A stretch of 62,715 nt of DNA, taken from contig JARSSH010000010.1 of assembly GCA_029624815.1 (NCBI GenBank), positions 94,685-157,399 on the forward strand, read 5' to 3'. The first letter of the stretch is position 1; the number at the start of each line of letters is the position of its first letter. Positions 37,401 through 46,673 of the stretch are shown here, in pieces. The translations under genes and the position numbers were made by a program. The notes under the pieces were generated by a model. It worked only from the letters and a program-made list of their open reading frames with translations. It searched no databases and was not told where the DNA came from. Source of the DNA: Candidatus Competibacter sp. (GTDB lineage: Bacteria; Pseudomonadota; Gammaproteobacteria; Competibacterales; Competibacteraceae).

Positions 37401-40400
37401 CCCTCGAAAATCCCGGCTGGCAAGGCTTGGATGTCCGGCAGCCGCAATTGGGAAAATTCCGCCTCGCTGTAACCGAGCAGGGTGTGGGCGGCCCGGTTGA
37501 ACCGGACGAAGCGCTGAGTCTCCACGTCCACCAACTCGATACCGACGCTGACCTGGTCGAAAATGGCCACCAACAGGGCTTCGCGTTCTTCCAGGGCGCG
37601 TTGCTGGGCCTTGCGGTCGCCGATGTCGCGAGTGATGGTGATAAAAACGCTGCGCCCGCCGATACGGAACCCTCTGATGCTGACCTCGGCATCGTACAGC
37701 GTGCCGTTCTTGCGGCGATGGCGGCTTTCGAAAGTGGTGTTGATCGCGAGGATATCGCCGAACCCGGCGCGGATGTCCGCCTCGGTCATATCCGCGTCCA
37801 CATCCCAGGAATAGAGGTCGAGCATTTCTTCCGGCGTGTAGCCCATCATTTCGGCAAAGCACCGATTGGCCTCGATGATCCGATGGTTCTCGCCGAAAAT
37901 GGCGATGCCGTCGCGGGAATTCTCGATCAGCGCCCGGCGCCATTCGGCTTCGTTCGCCAACGCCATCCGACCCGCCTTCTCGGCGCCGATGTCACGCCAA
38001 ACGGCCACGCAATAATCCCGGCCGCGCAGGTGAATGATCTGGACGCTAACCTGGACCTCAAGGATGCCGCCATCCTTGCGGCGATGCCGGTTGTCGAAGC
38101 AGGCGCTGCCCGTCATTTGCAACTGTGCAACGTGCGCGCGCAAACTCGCCTCGTCCAGGTCGGCTTGAGTATCCGGCAGGGAAAGTCCAAGCATTTCCTC
38201 GCGGCTGTAGCCCAGCATCCGACAGGCCGCGTCGTTGACCTCGACAAAGCGCAAGGTTTCCGCGTCTATCAGTTCGATGCCGTCCGCGGCTTGATCGACG
38301 ATGGCGCGATAAAGTTCCTCGCGCTCGCGCAGCGTTTCGGCCGCGCGCTGTTGCTCGGTGATGTCATACCAAATCCCCACGAGATAATTCCGGCCTCGAA
38401 TCTCGACGATTCGATTGGCAACGCGCACGCAACGGGTATCGCCGTTCTTACAGCGTTGCACGTTTTCGAATATGCCTCCGCCTCGTTCGAGGAGGGACGA
38501 TACTCGCTCGGTCACTTGCGCCGGGGTCAGGACTCCCTGAATGTCGTTGAGAGTGAGCTGGGCAAACTCCTCGCGGGTATGACCGAGTCCGTGGCAGGCC
38601 GCCTCGTTGAACTGGGCGAAGCGCAGCGTTTCGGCGTCGATCAGCACGATTCCGTTAGCGGCCTGGTTGAAGATGGCGCCGTAGATTTCTTCCCGTTCCC
38701 GCAGCGCTTCCTGTGTCGCCCGCGCCGCCGTGATATCGCGGGCGATACCGAGCACGCCGATCAGTCGTCCGTCGGCGCCACGCATGGGGGTCTTGATGGT
38801 TTCGAATAGCCCCCGATAACCATCGCCGGCAAAGGTGAGCCACTCTTCGTTGACGCGCGGCCCGCCCGCCGCGGCGGCGGCACGATCGTTCGCCCGGAAA
38901 AAATCGGCCAGTTCCGCATCGACGAAATCGTAGTCGGACTTGCCGACGATCTCCGCCTCGCTGGCTCCGTACAAGCGTTCGAAGGGCGGATTGCAATTCA
39001 GGTAGACCCCCTCGGGGTCTTTCAGCCAAACCAGATCGGGAATGGTCCGTACCAGCGTTTGCAATCTGGCGCGTTCGATTTCCAGCGTGCGCTGCGCTTT
39101 CCTTTCCTCGGTGACATCGCGGAAACTCCAGAGACGCGCTTGCTGGTCACCCAGGGCAATCGTCCGGGCGAATCGCTCGAAAATCCGGCCATCCTTGCAT
39201 TGCAAAACATCCCGGCGGATCTCGTCCGTCTGGCAGCGTCGCCGCGTGTCTCGCAGGAAACCCTCGGGATCGGATAACTGGTCGCGCATGTATCCGAGCA
39301 ACGGCTCGTCTTGCCCGGCGGCGATCAATTCGCTCGGTATTCGCCACAATTCCCCAAGGTTGCGGTTGGCAATCAACACCGAGTGATCGTCGCCGACCAC
39401 CAGGATGCCGTCGGCGGTTGAATCCAGAGTGGCGCGTAAAAGGGTTTCGCCGCGCTGCAAGGCTTTCCGCTGGCTAACCTGCTCCGCGATGTCGCGCGAC
39501 ACGCCGATGATCGCCGACCGACCGTCCCAGTGGCCGATCGCCACGCGGGTATCCACCAAAACGCGCCCGCCGTCGGCCTTCAGCAGGGGTAGCGAGTAAC
39601 TCGCCCGGGTTCCGGCCCGTATCTCGGCGATCACGCGCCGGGCCTCGTCGTGGGTCTCGGGCGGATGAATGGTCCAGACCGGCCGACCGAGCAGCGCGTC
39701 GCCATGGCCCAGCCCCACCGCCACCGCCGGGTTGTAGTGCAGGACATGCCCTTCCAGATCGAGGACGAACAGATAATCGTCGATGGCGCCGAACAGCCCC
39801 GCCAGATTTTGCCGCTGGTTTACGGCTTTTTCCTGGGCCAACAGCCGTTCCAAGGCTTGGGCGAAGTGCCGCGCAAGCGTTTCCAGGGCGATGACGGTCA
39901 GCCGTCCGACCACCCCCATTTGCTTGCTGGCCAGATTGAGACAGGCGAGGGGTTCGCCACCGACGTGAATCGGCAACACCACCAGCGAGCGGATGCCTTC
40001 TTCGACCGACACGGGTTCCAAAACCAGCGGGGAATCGGTGCAATGATCCTGCAAAGGCGTACAACCGCACTGTAGCCGGCCTTGCCGGACTATTTCCGCC
40101 TGGGGAGACTCCGCCGCCCGGTAAGCAACCTGGGCGCAAAACGTTTCGGACAAGCCCCGCTGGACCGCCATGCGATAGCCGCCATCCGGTTCGCGCCAAT
40201 ACAGTCCGCCGCCGTCCAGTTCGGGCAGACTTAGCGCGCTGTTCAAAATGGCTTCCAGCAATTGCCGTCGATCCGGCTCCCTGGCCAGTATCGCGGAAAA
40301 CTCGTGCTGCGTCCGCACCAGCAACTCGGCGTGCTTGCGCTCGGAGACATCCAGCAGGGTTCCCACGGTGAGCAGTGGCCGACCGGCCGCGTCCCACCGC

Positions 40401-40774
40401 ACCACCCGGCCCCGTTCATTAAACCAGACCCACCGGCCGTCCGCCACGCGCAGGCGATATTCGGACTCGTACCGCGGATCGTCCTGCGCCAGCGCCGCCG
40501 CGACGCGGGTTTTCATGTCTGGCAGGTCGTCGGGGTGGATCAGGTCGAACCAGGCCGAGAGACTGGATAAGGGCTGCTCGGCGCCGTAACCCATCAGGGC
40601 GCGGGCGGAAGGACTCCAGAAAAGCCGGTCGGCGGCGTTGTCGTATTCCCAGATGCCGATGCCGGCGGCATCCAGCGCCGACTCCAGGTGGGATTGCGAC
40701 AACGCGAGTTCCCGCCACGGCGTTCCCCGCGTATTCACGGCGCCGGAATGATCGGGATTAATGGACGTGTTCAC
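34430..40774 (-). CDS. multi-PAS/GAF hybrid histidine kinase with receiver and Hpt domains
   Basis: 2114 residues, start GTG 40774, no transmembrane segment, so a cytoplasmic sensor. Domain order by eye: PAS (30-150), GAF (155-325), eight further PAS domains (about 330-1350; repeats with [18 protein letters not shown]-like cores), a short coiled coil, a GAF_2-type domain (about 1360-1500), HisKA with His1529 ([11 protein letters not shown]), HATPase ([23 protein letters not shown]), receiver with Asp1822 ([10 protein letters not shown]) and Hpt with His1974 ([14 protein letters not shown]). All phosphorelay residues are present. The conserved Cys/His cluster [10 protein letters not shown] in the first GAF could bind a metal or cofactor. 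No response regulator is adjacent, so the output is unknown. Several PAS repeats are close copies, showing recent internal expansion. Confidence 0.93.
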   Translation of the reverse strand: MNTSINPDHSGAVNTRGTPWRELALSQSHLESALDAAGIGIWEYDNAADRLFWSPSARALMGYGAEQPLSSLSAWFDLIHPDDLPDMKTRVAAALAQDDPRYESEYRLRVADGRWVWFNERGRVVRWDAAGRPLLTVGTLLDVSERKHAELLVRTQHEFSAILAREPDRRQLLEAILNSALSLPELDGGGLYWREPDGGYRMAVQRGLSETFCAQVAYRAAESPQAEIVRQGRLQCGCTPLQDHCTDSPLVLEPVSVEEGIRSLVVLPIHVGGEPLACLNLASKQMGVVGRLTVIALETLARHFAQALERLLAQEKAVNQRQNLAGLFGAIDDYLFVLDLEGHVLHYNPAVAVGLGHGDALLGRPVWTIHPPETHDEARRVIAEIRAGTRASYSLPLLKADGGRVLVDTRVAIGHWDGRSAIIGVSRDIAEQVSQRKALQRGETLLRATLDSTADGILVVGDDHSVLIANRNLGELWRIPSELIAAGQDEPLLGYMRDQLSDPEGFLRDTRRRCQTDEIRRDVLQCKDGRIFERFARTIALGDQQARLWSFRDVTEERKAQRTLEIERARLQTLVRTIPDLVWLKDPEGVYLNCNPPFERLYGASEAEIVGKSDYDFVDAELADFFRANDRAAAAAGGPRVNEEWLTFAGDGYRGLFETIKTPMRGADGRLIGVLGIARDITAARATQEALREREEIYGAIFNQAANGIVLIDAETLRFAQFNEAACHGLGHTREEFAQLTLNDIQGVLTPAQVTERVSSLLERGGGIFENVQRCKNGDTRCVRVANRIVEIRGRNYLVGIWYDITEQQRAAETLREREELYRAIVDQAADGIELIDAETLRFVEVNDAACRMLGYSREEMLGLSLPDTQADLDEASLRAHVAQLQMTGSACFDNRHRRKDGGILEVQVSVQIIHLRGRDYCVAVWRDIGAEKAGRMALANEAEWRRALIENSRDGIAIFGENHRIIEANRCFAEMMGYTPEEMLDLYSWDVDADMTEADIRAGFGDILAINTTFESRHRRKNGTLYDAEVSIRGFRIGGRSVFITITRDIGDRKAQQRALEEREALLVAIFDQVSVGIELVDVETQRFVRFNRAAHTLLGYSEAEFSQLRLPDIQALPAGIFEGVFRETLAELRRIATISLEMQHRRRDGHVIDSQLALRLMDFRGRERILAVWSDITEQKRAREALQEREELYRTLVNQAGEAIDLVDAETLRFVEVGEAACRMLGYRHDELLGLPMAAIQADLSEDDLKAMCVRLLATGGARFEARHRRKDGGVLDAQVTVRVIQLRGRSYLLGIWRDITEQKRMVDELERYRHHLEESVAVRTAELEAANRQLRVSDLRLQALFEMSQQVDRMDERELLHRGIEEAVRLTDSAIGYLHLFDDDQKTIELFAWSADTLKQCTAVYDSHYPMSMAGVWADTVRLRRPVVHNDYQNVPDRKGYPAGHAHLIRHLGVPVVEVDKVRLLLGVGNKPTDYDESDEHELQLLGSDLWRIVMRRRAEVALEAAKEAAEQANRAKSAFLANMSHEIRTPLNAIVGLTHLLRREKPTAEQTERLGKIDAAAHHLLTLLNDILDLSKIEAGKLELEQADFHLPALLDQARSLIAEAARAKGLTLTVDEGVAPVWLRGDAPRLRQALLNYAGNAVKFTERGGITLRARLVDERDNEVVARFEVGDTGIGLTQDQTSRIFNAFAQADVSTTRRYGGTGLGLTITRRLAELMGGEVGVESRSGEGSTFWFTARLKRGQAQAAAAAPRRATAEDALRRRAVGARVLVAEDNAVNREVALALLDAVGLAVDTATNGREAVAKAGATVYALILMDVQMPDLDGLEATAEIRRIPGRETTPILAMTANVFADDRARCLEAGMNDFVAKPVEPAALFAALLKWLPPVPSRSSGSPPVWAPAEEVADLDPACLAAIPGLDAEVGLWRMRGQVAGYIRLLRKFAADHAGDGAALRECRDAGDEPAARRLAHTLKGVAGTLGAVRVQVLAAELEAALRDGEPAEKIERRVAALEAEQEMLVAALRAALPAVATPSVEVDWPRVRAALARLETLLAQANIEANAVFRGSAAPLKAALGERADDLARWIDNFDYERALLVLREVRASQPELDES

Positions 40775-41307
40775 ACGGGAGATCTCGGTTTAAGGCGGTC
40801 TTGTTGGGTTAGGCGCCGCGCGCCATCTCGACCCACATCCATGACCGATCCAGGATTGCCATGGGTATGATACTCGCTTGGCACATTGGGATGTGCGCTT
40901 GTCGACTCAGGCTTATCGACTCAGGCAACGGTAGCGGCGATCCTGTCCCGAAACATGGCCAGATCGCTCTTCAGCGATTCGTCGCTGCCGCCATGATGCT
41001 CGCGTCATTCAGCCCGCGGGAAGACATTGCTCATAAAACTCGCCCGGCGCCTTGGCGCCTGTCTATCCGTCGGGTAACCGGGATGGCATCGAACGGAAAA
41101 TCCCGCGGCCACAGAGAACCGCCTGAACCGGCCCAGTCGTCACGGCGAACGGCCTGGCGGGCTCCAGCCAGTCAACAATAATTTCAACCATAAATTATTT
41201 TGCAATCCGCATCCAAACGCGGGATGGAAGCGCATTAGCAAGGGAAGCAGCGCTTCACTCATCCGGCGACCCTGTCGCCACCACCCCGTTCGCAGAGGAG
41301 GATTGTC
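40775..41307. other. intergenic region between the hybrid kinase and DUF4331 genes
   Basis: 533 bp between divergent genes. A plus-strand frame (40861-41181) and short minus-strand frames have no recognisable similarity. Bases 40921-41006 on the minus strand read GSDESLKSDLAMFRDRIAAT-like peptide to a stop, with an in-frame stop upstream and no start, possibly a gene remnant. The DUF4331 gene has GAGGAGG at 41296-41302 as its ribosome-binding site. No RNA gene was seen. Confidence 0.5.
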
Positions 41308-42864
41308 ATGCCCCGCCCATTTTCCCGCACCTGTCTGAGTCTGGCCCTGACCTTGGCGACCACCCTCGGCCACGCCGCCAATCACCGCGAAGCACCGCTG
41401 ACCGCCCTCGATCCCAAGGCCGACGTTACCGACTTCTTCGCGTTCGTTAGCTACGACGATCCCGGCAAGGTTACCCTGATCCTGGACGTCGATCCGCTGC
41501 TGGAGCCCAGCAACGGCCCCAACTACTTCCCGTTCGATCCGGAAATCCTGTACGCCATCCGCATCGACAACAATCACGACGCCGTCGAGGACTTGCGCTT
41601 TGAATTCCGCTTCAATACCGAAATCCGTGCGCCCGGCGTGTTCACCGGCTTCGTCGGCGCCGGGGACGGCCTGAAAGCGCCGGCCAATTCGCCCTCGCCG
41701 GTGGCGCCCGGCACTCCCCTGATCCCGCCCGCCATCACCGCGCTGGACGGACCCGGTTCCGCGGGCCTCAGCCTGCGCCAGCGCTATACGGTCACCCTGG
41801 TGCGCGGCAACCAGCGCACCGATCTGGCCAACGGTCTGATCGCGGTGCCCACCAACGTCGGACCGCGCACCATGCCCGATTACGCCGGTCTGGTCGAACA
41901 GGGCGTTTACGATCTCGGCGGCGGCATTCGCGTATTCGCCGGCACGACGGACGACCCGTTCTGGATCGACTTGGGCGCGGCCTTCGACTCGCTGAACTTC
42001 CGGACGCTGCCCGGCGGCAGCGGCATCCCCGGCGTGCTTTCCGCCGCGCAGGACGCCGCCGACGACCGCAACTTCGCGCCCGACGACGTGGCCGGCTTCA
42101 ACGTCAACGCCATTGCCATCGAGGTTCCCGTCACCCTGCTGACCCGCGACGGCCGACCGCACGCCGCCAACGAACCGCTGGCCACCCTCGGCGCCTGGGG
42201 CACCACCTCCCGCCCGCAGGCCAAGATTTACCGCGGTCCCAGGGAAACCCCGGTGCTCTCCAACCGCTTCATCCAGATTCAACGCATGGGCAACCCGCTG
42301 TTCAACGAGCTGATCATCGGCACCGGCGACAAGGACAAATTCAGCATGAGCCAGCCCAAGGACGACGCCCAGTTCGCCAGCTACGCCCTGGACCCGCTCC
42401 TGGCTCGGGCGCTGAACGCCATTTACACCGACGCGCTGCCGATCCCGACGCCGCCACGCGCCGACCTGCTGCCGCTGGTGACCTACGCCGCGCCGATCGC
42501 CGCGCCCGGCACGCCGGCTGGTCCGGTGGCCGACCTGTTGCGCCTCAACACTGGGGTGCCCGCCACGCCCGCCGCGCAGCGCAAGCGAATGGGTCTGCTG
42601 GCTGGCGATCCAGCCGGCTTTCCCAACGGCCGCCGGCTGTCGGACGACGTGACCGACATCGCGGCGCGGGCCGTGGTCGGCGTGCTGGCCGGCGGCAAGT
42701 TCGCCAGCTTCCCGCACAACGCCATCGGCGACGGCGTCAACGCCAACGACGTGCCCTACCGGGAGAGTTTCCCCTATCTCGGATTGGCGCATTCCGGCCG
42801 CAACAGCCGCCATGTGGACCCGGGCGAGCCGGATTGCGACAGCGGCGACTGCCCGATCGACTAA
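41308..42864 (+). CDS. exported DUF4331 family protein
   Basis: 518 residues. The signal peptide ends near LGHA|ANHREAP. The mature start ANHREAPLTALDPKADVTDF and FFAFVSYDDPGKVTLILDVD, the IRIDNNHDAVEDLRFEFRF segment and the C-terminal NEPLATLGAWGTTSRPQAKI are typical of DUF4331, a periplasmic or extracellular family of unknown function found in many environmental bacteria. The Asp-rich IDNNHDAVED loop may bind metal ions, which is inference. It heads a co-directional block with a TPR protein and a HupE/UreJ-like membrane protein, followed by an ECF sigma/anti-sigma pair. Confidence 0.88.
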   Translation: MPRPFSRTCLSLALTLATTLGHAANHREAPLTALDPKADVTDFFAFVSYDDPGKVTLILDVDPLLEPSNGPNYFPFDPEILYAIRIDNNHDAVEDLRFEFRFNTEIRAPGVFTGFVGAGDGLKAPANSPSPVAPGTPLIPPAITALDGPGSAGLSLRQRYTVTLVRGNQRTDLANGLIAVPTNVGPRTMPDYAGLVEQGVYDLGGGIRVFAGTTDDPFWIDLGAAFDSLNFRTLPGGSGIPGVLSAAQDAADDRNFAPDDVAGFNVNAIAIEVPVTLLTRDGRPHAANEPLATLGAWGTTSRPQAKIYRGPRETPVLSNRFIQIQRMGNPLFNELIIGTGDKDKFSMSQPKDDAQFASYALDPLLARALNAIYTDALPIPTPPRADLLPLVTYAAPIAAPGTPAGPVADLLRLNTGVPATPAAQRKRMGLLAGDPAGFPNGRRLSDDVTDIAARAVVGVLAGGKFASFPHNAIGDGVNANDVPYRESFPYLGLAHSGRNSRHVDPGEPDCDSGDCPID

Positions 42865-42893
42865 CGGCTGACACCCCTCGCGTGAGAGCGACC

Positions 42894-44141
42894 ATGAACA
42901 CACTCCTTGCCTTTAGTGCGCTACGCGAGGGCGCCGGCCGCGCCGCGCCCCGGCGCGGCGGGTTCGGCCTGCTGCTCGGCGCGCTGCTGACCGCCGCCGC
43001 TCCGTTGCCGGCGGCCCCCTTTCTCCCCACCGACCCTAACCAGGTGCTGGAACGGCTGCCGTTGGCGGCGGCCGATGCCCAAACCCAGGAACTGCGCGAG
43101 CTGCGCCGCCAACTGGCGGACCGGCCCGACGATTTGGAATTGACGCTCCGCTTCGCCCGCCGCAACCTGGAAATCGGCCGCGCCGAAGCCGATCCCCGCT
43201 ACTACGGCTACGCCCAGGCGGCGCTGGCCCCCTGGTGGGACCGGGTTCCGCCGCCGCCCGAAACCCTGCTGCTGCGCGCCGTGCTGCGGCAGAACCGCCA
43301 CGACTTCGACGGTGCGCTGGCCGATCTGCGCCAAGTGCTGGCGGCGCGGCCCCGCCACGCCCAGGCCTGGCTCACCCAAGCGGTGATCCAGCAGGTGCGG
43401 GGCGAACCGGCGACGGCGCTGCGCGCCTGCCTGGCGCTGCGACGCTTGACCGACACCCTGCTATTCAACGCCTGCCTGAGCGGCGCGCTGAGCCGGGCCG
43501 GGCAAGCCGGATTCGCTCAGGCTAATCTGGAGCGGGCGCTGGAAGCCCGACCCGAGACACCCGACGAGGATGAAGCGCGGTCGTGGGCACTGACCGTGTT
43601 GGCGGAAATCGCCGAACAGATCGGCGACGCGCTGGCCGCCGAACGGCATTACCGCGAAGCCCTGGCGCTGGGCCGACGCAACGTCTACCTGCTCGGCGCC
43701 TGGGCCGATTTCCTGCTCGACCGCAACCGTCCCGCCGAGGTGCGCGAACTGCTCCGCAACGAGCAGCGCGCCGACGGTCTGCTGCTGCGGCTGGCGCTGG
43801 CGGAACGACGGCTGGACGACCTCGCCTGGATCAGCCACACCGAACTGCTGGAGGCGCGCTTCGCCGCCGCCCGCCAGCGCGGTGACCACACCCATATCGC
43901 CGCCGAGGCGCGGTTGCGACTGGATCTGCGCCGGCAACCCCAAGCGGCGCTGGCGCTGGCCCAACGCAACTGGGCGCAATGGCAGCGCGAGCCCCGGGAC
44001 GCCCGCCTGCTGCTGGAAGCGGCGCTGGCCGCCGGTCAACCGGAGGCGGCGCGCGAGGTGCTGGACTGGCTGGAGCGGACCAAGCTGGAGGATGAGCGGC
44101 TGGCCGACCTGGGCCGGCGCTTGCGGGAGACAAAGTCATGA
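42894..44141 (+). CDS. exported TPR-repeat protein
   Basis: 415 residues from ATG 42894. A hydrophobic segment GFGLLLGALLTAAAPLPAAP near residues 22-41 looks like an export signal with a long basic lead. The rest is helical repeat: FDGALADLRQVLAARPRHAQ, AERHYREALALGRRNVYLLG and others, consistent with tetratricopeptide repeats over residues of roughly 130-400. It is presumably a periplasmic scaffold. It starts 29 bp after the DUF4331 gene and its end overlaps the HupE/UreJ-like gene by ATGA, so the three products are probably made together. Confidence 0.8.
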   Translation: MNTLLAFSALREGAGRAAPRRGGFGLLLGALLTAAAPLPAAPFLPTDPNQVLERLPLAAADAQTQELRELRRQLADRPDDLELTLRFARRNLEIGRAEADPRYYGYAQAALAPWWDRVPPPPETLLLRAVLRQNRHDFDGALADLRQVLAARPRHAQAWLTQAVIQQVRGEPATALRACLALRRLTDTLLFNACLSGALSRAGQAGFAQANLERALEARPETPDEDEARSWALTVLAEIAEQIGDALAAERHYREALALGRRNVYLLGAWADFLLDRNRPAEVRELLRNEQRADGLLLRLALAERRLDDLAWISHTELLEARFAAARQRGDHTHIAAEARLRLDLRRQPQAALALAQRNWAQWQREPRDARLLLEAALAAGQPEAAREVLDWLERTKLEDERLADLGRRLRETKS

Positions 44142-45367
44142 TCGCCGGCCTGAACGGAAAACCAGACCTGACCCGCGCCGATGGAGAATCGCCATCCGAC
44201 CCGAAGCGGGTCAATCGCTGGTTGGTCCCCCTGACGCTATTGTTCACCCTGCTCGCGCTTCTGCCGGGTCTCATACCCAACGCCTTCGCCCACAAACCCA
44301 GCGACAGCTATCTCAGCCTGACGCCGCGCCCCGACGGCTGGGATGCGCGCTGGGACATCGCCCTGCGCGATCTGGAATACGCGCTGGGTCTGGACGACAA
44401 CGGCGACGGCGCCATCACCTGGGGCGAACTGCGGGCGCGGGAAAGCGCCGTGACGGCTTATGCCCTGGAACATCTGAGCCTGCGCGTCGGCGCGGCCCGT
44501 TGCGACCCGCAACCGGGCCCGATGTGGGTCGCCGACCACAGCGACGGCGCCTATGCCGTGCTCGATTTCGCGCTGATTTGTCCGGCCGGAAGCGCGCCGA
44601 CGCTGGACTACCGGCTGTTCTTCGCCCTCGATCCCTCCCATCGGGGACTGTTGCGGGTAGACGCGCCAAGCGGCGTGACCACCGTCGTGCTGTCGCCCGA
44701 TCGGCCGCGCCATGTGCTGAATGCCGCGTCCGCCGGCGGCTGGCGGCAGTTCGCGAGCTACTGGAAAGAAGGGGTCTGGCATATCTGGATCGGCTTCGAC
44801 CACATCCTGTTCCTGTTGGCTCTGCTCTTGCCCTCGGTGTTGTGGTGGGAAAACGGCGGCTGGCGGCCAGCGGCGGCGCTGCGGCCGGTGATGCTGGACA
44901 CCGCCGCCATCGTGACCGCCTTCACCCTGGCCCATTCGTTGACCCTGACCCTGGCGGTGCTGGGCGTGGTCAATCTGCCCAGCCGGCTGGTGGAATCGAC
45001 CATTGCCTTCACCGTGGTGCTGGCGGCGCTCAACAACCTGTTCCCGGTGGTCAAAACCCGGCGCTGGGCATTGGCGTTCGCGCTGGGGCTGGTCCACGGC
45101 TTCGGCTTCGCTAGCGTATTGCGAGATTTGGGACTGCCCGCCGATGCCTTGGCGCTGGCGCTGGCCGGTTTTAATTTGGGCGTGGAAACCGGACAACTGG
45201 CCATCGTTGCGACCGCGCTGCCGCTGGCCTTTCTGGTCCGGCGAACCTGGCTGTATCGGCGCCTGGTGCTACCGGCGGGTTCGGCCCTCGTCGCCTCGCT
45301 GGCCCTGGTCTGGTGTCTGGAACGCGGTCTGAACCTCCGGCTGCTCGCGCTGGCTGGCGGGAGCTGA
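44138..45367 (+). CDS. HupE/UreJ-like membrane protein with an EF-hand loop
   Basis: 409 residues. A hydrophobic leader ends near NAFA|HKPSDSY. The periplasmic part (residues of roughly 50-210) contains a canonical 12-residue EF-hand calcium loop at 86-97 (DDNGDGAITWGE) with acidic or amide residues at positions 1, 3, 5 and Glu at 12. The C-terminal half has about six membrane helices with the HupE/UreJ_2 pattern: GVWHIWIGFDHILFLLALLL, TAFTLAHSLTLTLAVLGV and FALGLVHGFGFASVLRDLGL, rich in His and Asp within helices. HupE and UreJ are linked to nickel uptake; this two-part branch is not characterised. It overlaps the TPR gene by 4 bp. Confidence 0.85.
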   Translation: MIAGLNGKPDLTRADGESPSDPKRVNRWLVPLTLLFTLLALLPGLIPNAFAHKPSDSYLSLTPRPDGWDARWDIALRDLEYALGLDDNGDGAITWGELRARESAVTAYALEHLSLRVGAARCDPQPGPMWVADHSDGAYAVLDFALICPAGSAPTLDYRLFFALDPSHRGLLRVDAPSGVTTVVLSPDRPRHVLNAASAGGWRQFASYWKEGVWHIWIGFDHILFLLALLLPSVLWWENGGWRPAAALRPVMLDTAAIVTAFTLAHSLTLTLAVLGVVNLPSRLVESTIAFTVVLAALNNLFPVVKTRRWALAFALGLVHGFGFASVLRDLGLPADALALALAGFNLGVETGQLAIVATALPLAFLVRRTWLYRRLVLPAGSALVASLALVWCLERGLNLRLLALAGGS

Positions 45368-45422
45368 CGCAGCCATGCGCGCACGGCCTTGTTGTTTTTC
45401 CGGCGACCACCGCCGGCGCGCA

Positions 45423-45451
45423 TTGTCGCCACGAACGGCGACCGCTAGAAT
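45423..45451 (+). promoter_or_regulatory. candidate sigma70-type promoter for the ECF sigma gene
   Basis: TTGTCG (45423-45428), a 17-bp spacer and TAGAAT (45446-45451) lie 36 bp before the GTG start of the ECF gene, matching consensus at 4/6 and 5/6 positions. Supports separate transcription of the sigma/anti-sigma pair. Confidence 0.45.
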
Positions 45452-45486
45452 TTGGGCAGGTCATCACCAGGGACAGGCAACGTACC

Positions 45487-46071
45487 GTGAACCACGCCCC
45501 ACCATCGCGACCTTCCGCCGAACCTCCAGCGTCCCCACCCATCGAAGACCTACTGGCGGCAACCGCCCGTGGCGACCGGCCGGCCTTCGCCGCGCTGTAC
45601 CGGCTCACGCACCGTCGGCTGTACGCCATTGCCCTCGTGCTGCTGCGCCGACCGGAAGCAGCCGAAGACGTGCTGCAAGAAACCTACCTGGCGGTCTGGC
45701 GCACCGCCGGCCAGTATCAGCCGGGACGCGCGCCGGCCCTGATCTGGCTGATGGCAATCGTCCGCCACCGGGCGATCGAGCAATTGCGCCAGCGCCGTCG
45801 CCGGGCCTTGGAGACCTTCGCCGAACCGCTGGACGAGGAAGCCTTGCAGATACCCGATCCCGGTCCGTCGCAGGCGGTGGATCACTTGGCTCATGCCATT
45901 CAGGAGTGCCTGCGGCGCCTGTCCGCCGAACAGTCCCGAGCCATCGCGCTAGCCTTTTTTCATGGGCTGAGCCACGAGGAACTGGCCGCGCATTTGCGAA
46001 CACCACTCGGCACGATCAAAAGCTGGGTGCGACGGGGCTTGCTGCAACTCAAGGGGTGTCTGGAATCATGA
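45487..46071 (+). CDS. ECF RNA polymerase sigma factor
   Basis: 194 residues from GTG 45487, the usual ECF length; a frame open from 45313 adds an unrelated N-terminus. Region 2 is visible as AFAALYRLTHRRLYAIALVL with RPEAAEDVLQETYLAVWR; region 4 as LSAEQSRAIALAFFHGLSHE with ELAAHLRTPLGTIKSWVRRG. The pattern is that of the SigK/RpoE-ChrR type group. It directs RNA polymerase to stress promoters and is held by the anti-sigma factor encoded next, with an ATGA overlap between the two genes. The target promoters may include its own and the upstream DUF4331 operon, which is inference from position. Confidence 0.93.
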   Translation: MNHAPPSRPSAEPPASPPIEDLLAATARGDRPAFAALYRLTHRRLYAIALVLLRRPEAAEDVLQETYLAVWRTAGQYQPGRAPALIWLMAIVRHRAIEQLRQRRRRALETFAEPLDEEALQIPDPGPSQAVDHLAHAIQECLRRLSAEQSRAIALAFFHGLSHEELAAHLRTPLGTIKSWVRRGLLQLKGCLES

Positions 46072-46622
46072 ACCGCAACGAAGCCGAAAGCCTGGCGGGC
46101 GACTACGTGCTCGGTGCGCTGAGCGGGCCGGAACTGGCGGAATTCGAGACCGTCCTGGCCGCCGATCCGGTGCTGCGCCAGCAAGTCTCGGCCTGGGAGC
46201 GGCGGCTGACCCCCCTGGCGGCGACGCTGCCCGAAGCGACGCCGCGCGCCGCGCTGTGGGACGCCATCGAAGCCGCGCTGGACGCCGACGGTCCGCCCGC
46301 CACGGTGACCGTGCGCGAACGGGAAGGCGAGTGGCGGACCCTGACGCCGGGACTGGAAATCAAGCTGCTGCTGGTGGACCGGCAGGCCGGCTTTCAATCC
46401 TTCCTGCTGCGGCTGGCGCCGGGTTGCCAGCTTCCGGCGCACGATCACGACGCGCTGGAGGAATGCCTGCTCCTGGAAGGCGACATGCTGATCGGCGACC
46501 GGGCCTACACAGCGGGCGATTACCACGCGGCGCTGCCCGGCTCGCGCCACGACCCCATTTCAACCCGCAACGGCGGCGTGGTGTTCCTGCGCAGCCAGTT
46601 GCGGCCGGAATTGTGCGGGTGA
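46068..46622 (+). CDS. cupin-domain anti-sigma factor (ChrR/RskA-like)
   Basis: 184 residues from ATG 46068. The N-terminal 70 residues (ESLAGDYVLGALSGPELAEF) are the sigma-binding domain as in RskA-type anti-sigma factors; the zinc-binding His/Cys set of ChrR is absent. The C-terminal 100 residues form a cupin with a metal-binding signature (LPAHDHDALEECLLLEGDML and YHAALPGSRHDP), as in ChrR. No membrane segment, so it is a soluble cytoplasmic sensor. ChrR releases its sigma factor on singlet oxygen or peroxide signals; the signal here is not known. Confidence 0.88.
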   Translation: MNRNEAESLAGDYVLGALSGPELAEFETVLAADPVLRQQVSAWERRLTPLAATLPEATPRAALWDAIEAALDADGPPATVTVREREGEWRTLTPGLEIKLLLVDRQAGFQSFLLRLAPGCQLPAHDHDALEECLLLEGDMLIGDRAYTAGDYHAALPGSRHDPISTRNGGVVFLRSQLRPELCG

Positions 46623-46673
46623 GTCCCCTCGTTTCCTTGAACCGGAATGATCCGCCCCCTCGGCGCGGTCTGC

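Noticed and set aside
37082-38809. A 575-codon plus-strand frame opposite the PAS array of the hybrid kinase
   Set aside because: It mirrors the repeated PAS domains and has no independent motif.
40921-41006. Small minus-strand gene ending GSDESLKSDLAMFRDRIAAT-like
   Set aside because: An in-frame stop lies 28 codons upstream with no start or ribosome-binding site; at most a remnant.
41140-42903. A 587-codon minus-strand frame opposite the DUF4331 gene
   Set aside because: Low-complexity Gly/Val/Ala/Arg antisense reading of a GC-rich gene with a good signal peptide on the other strand.
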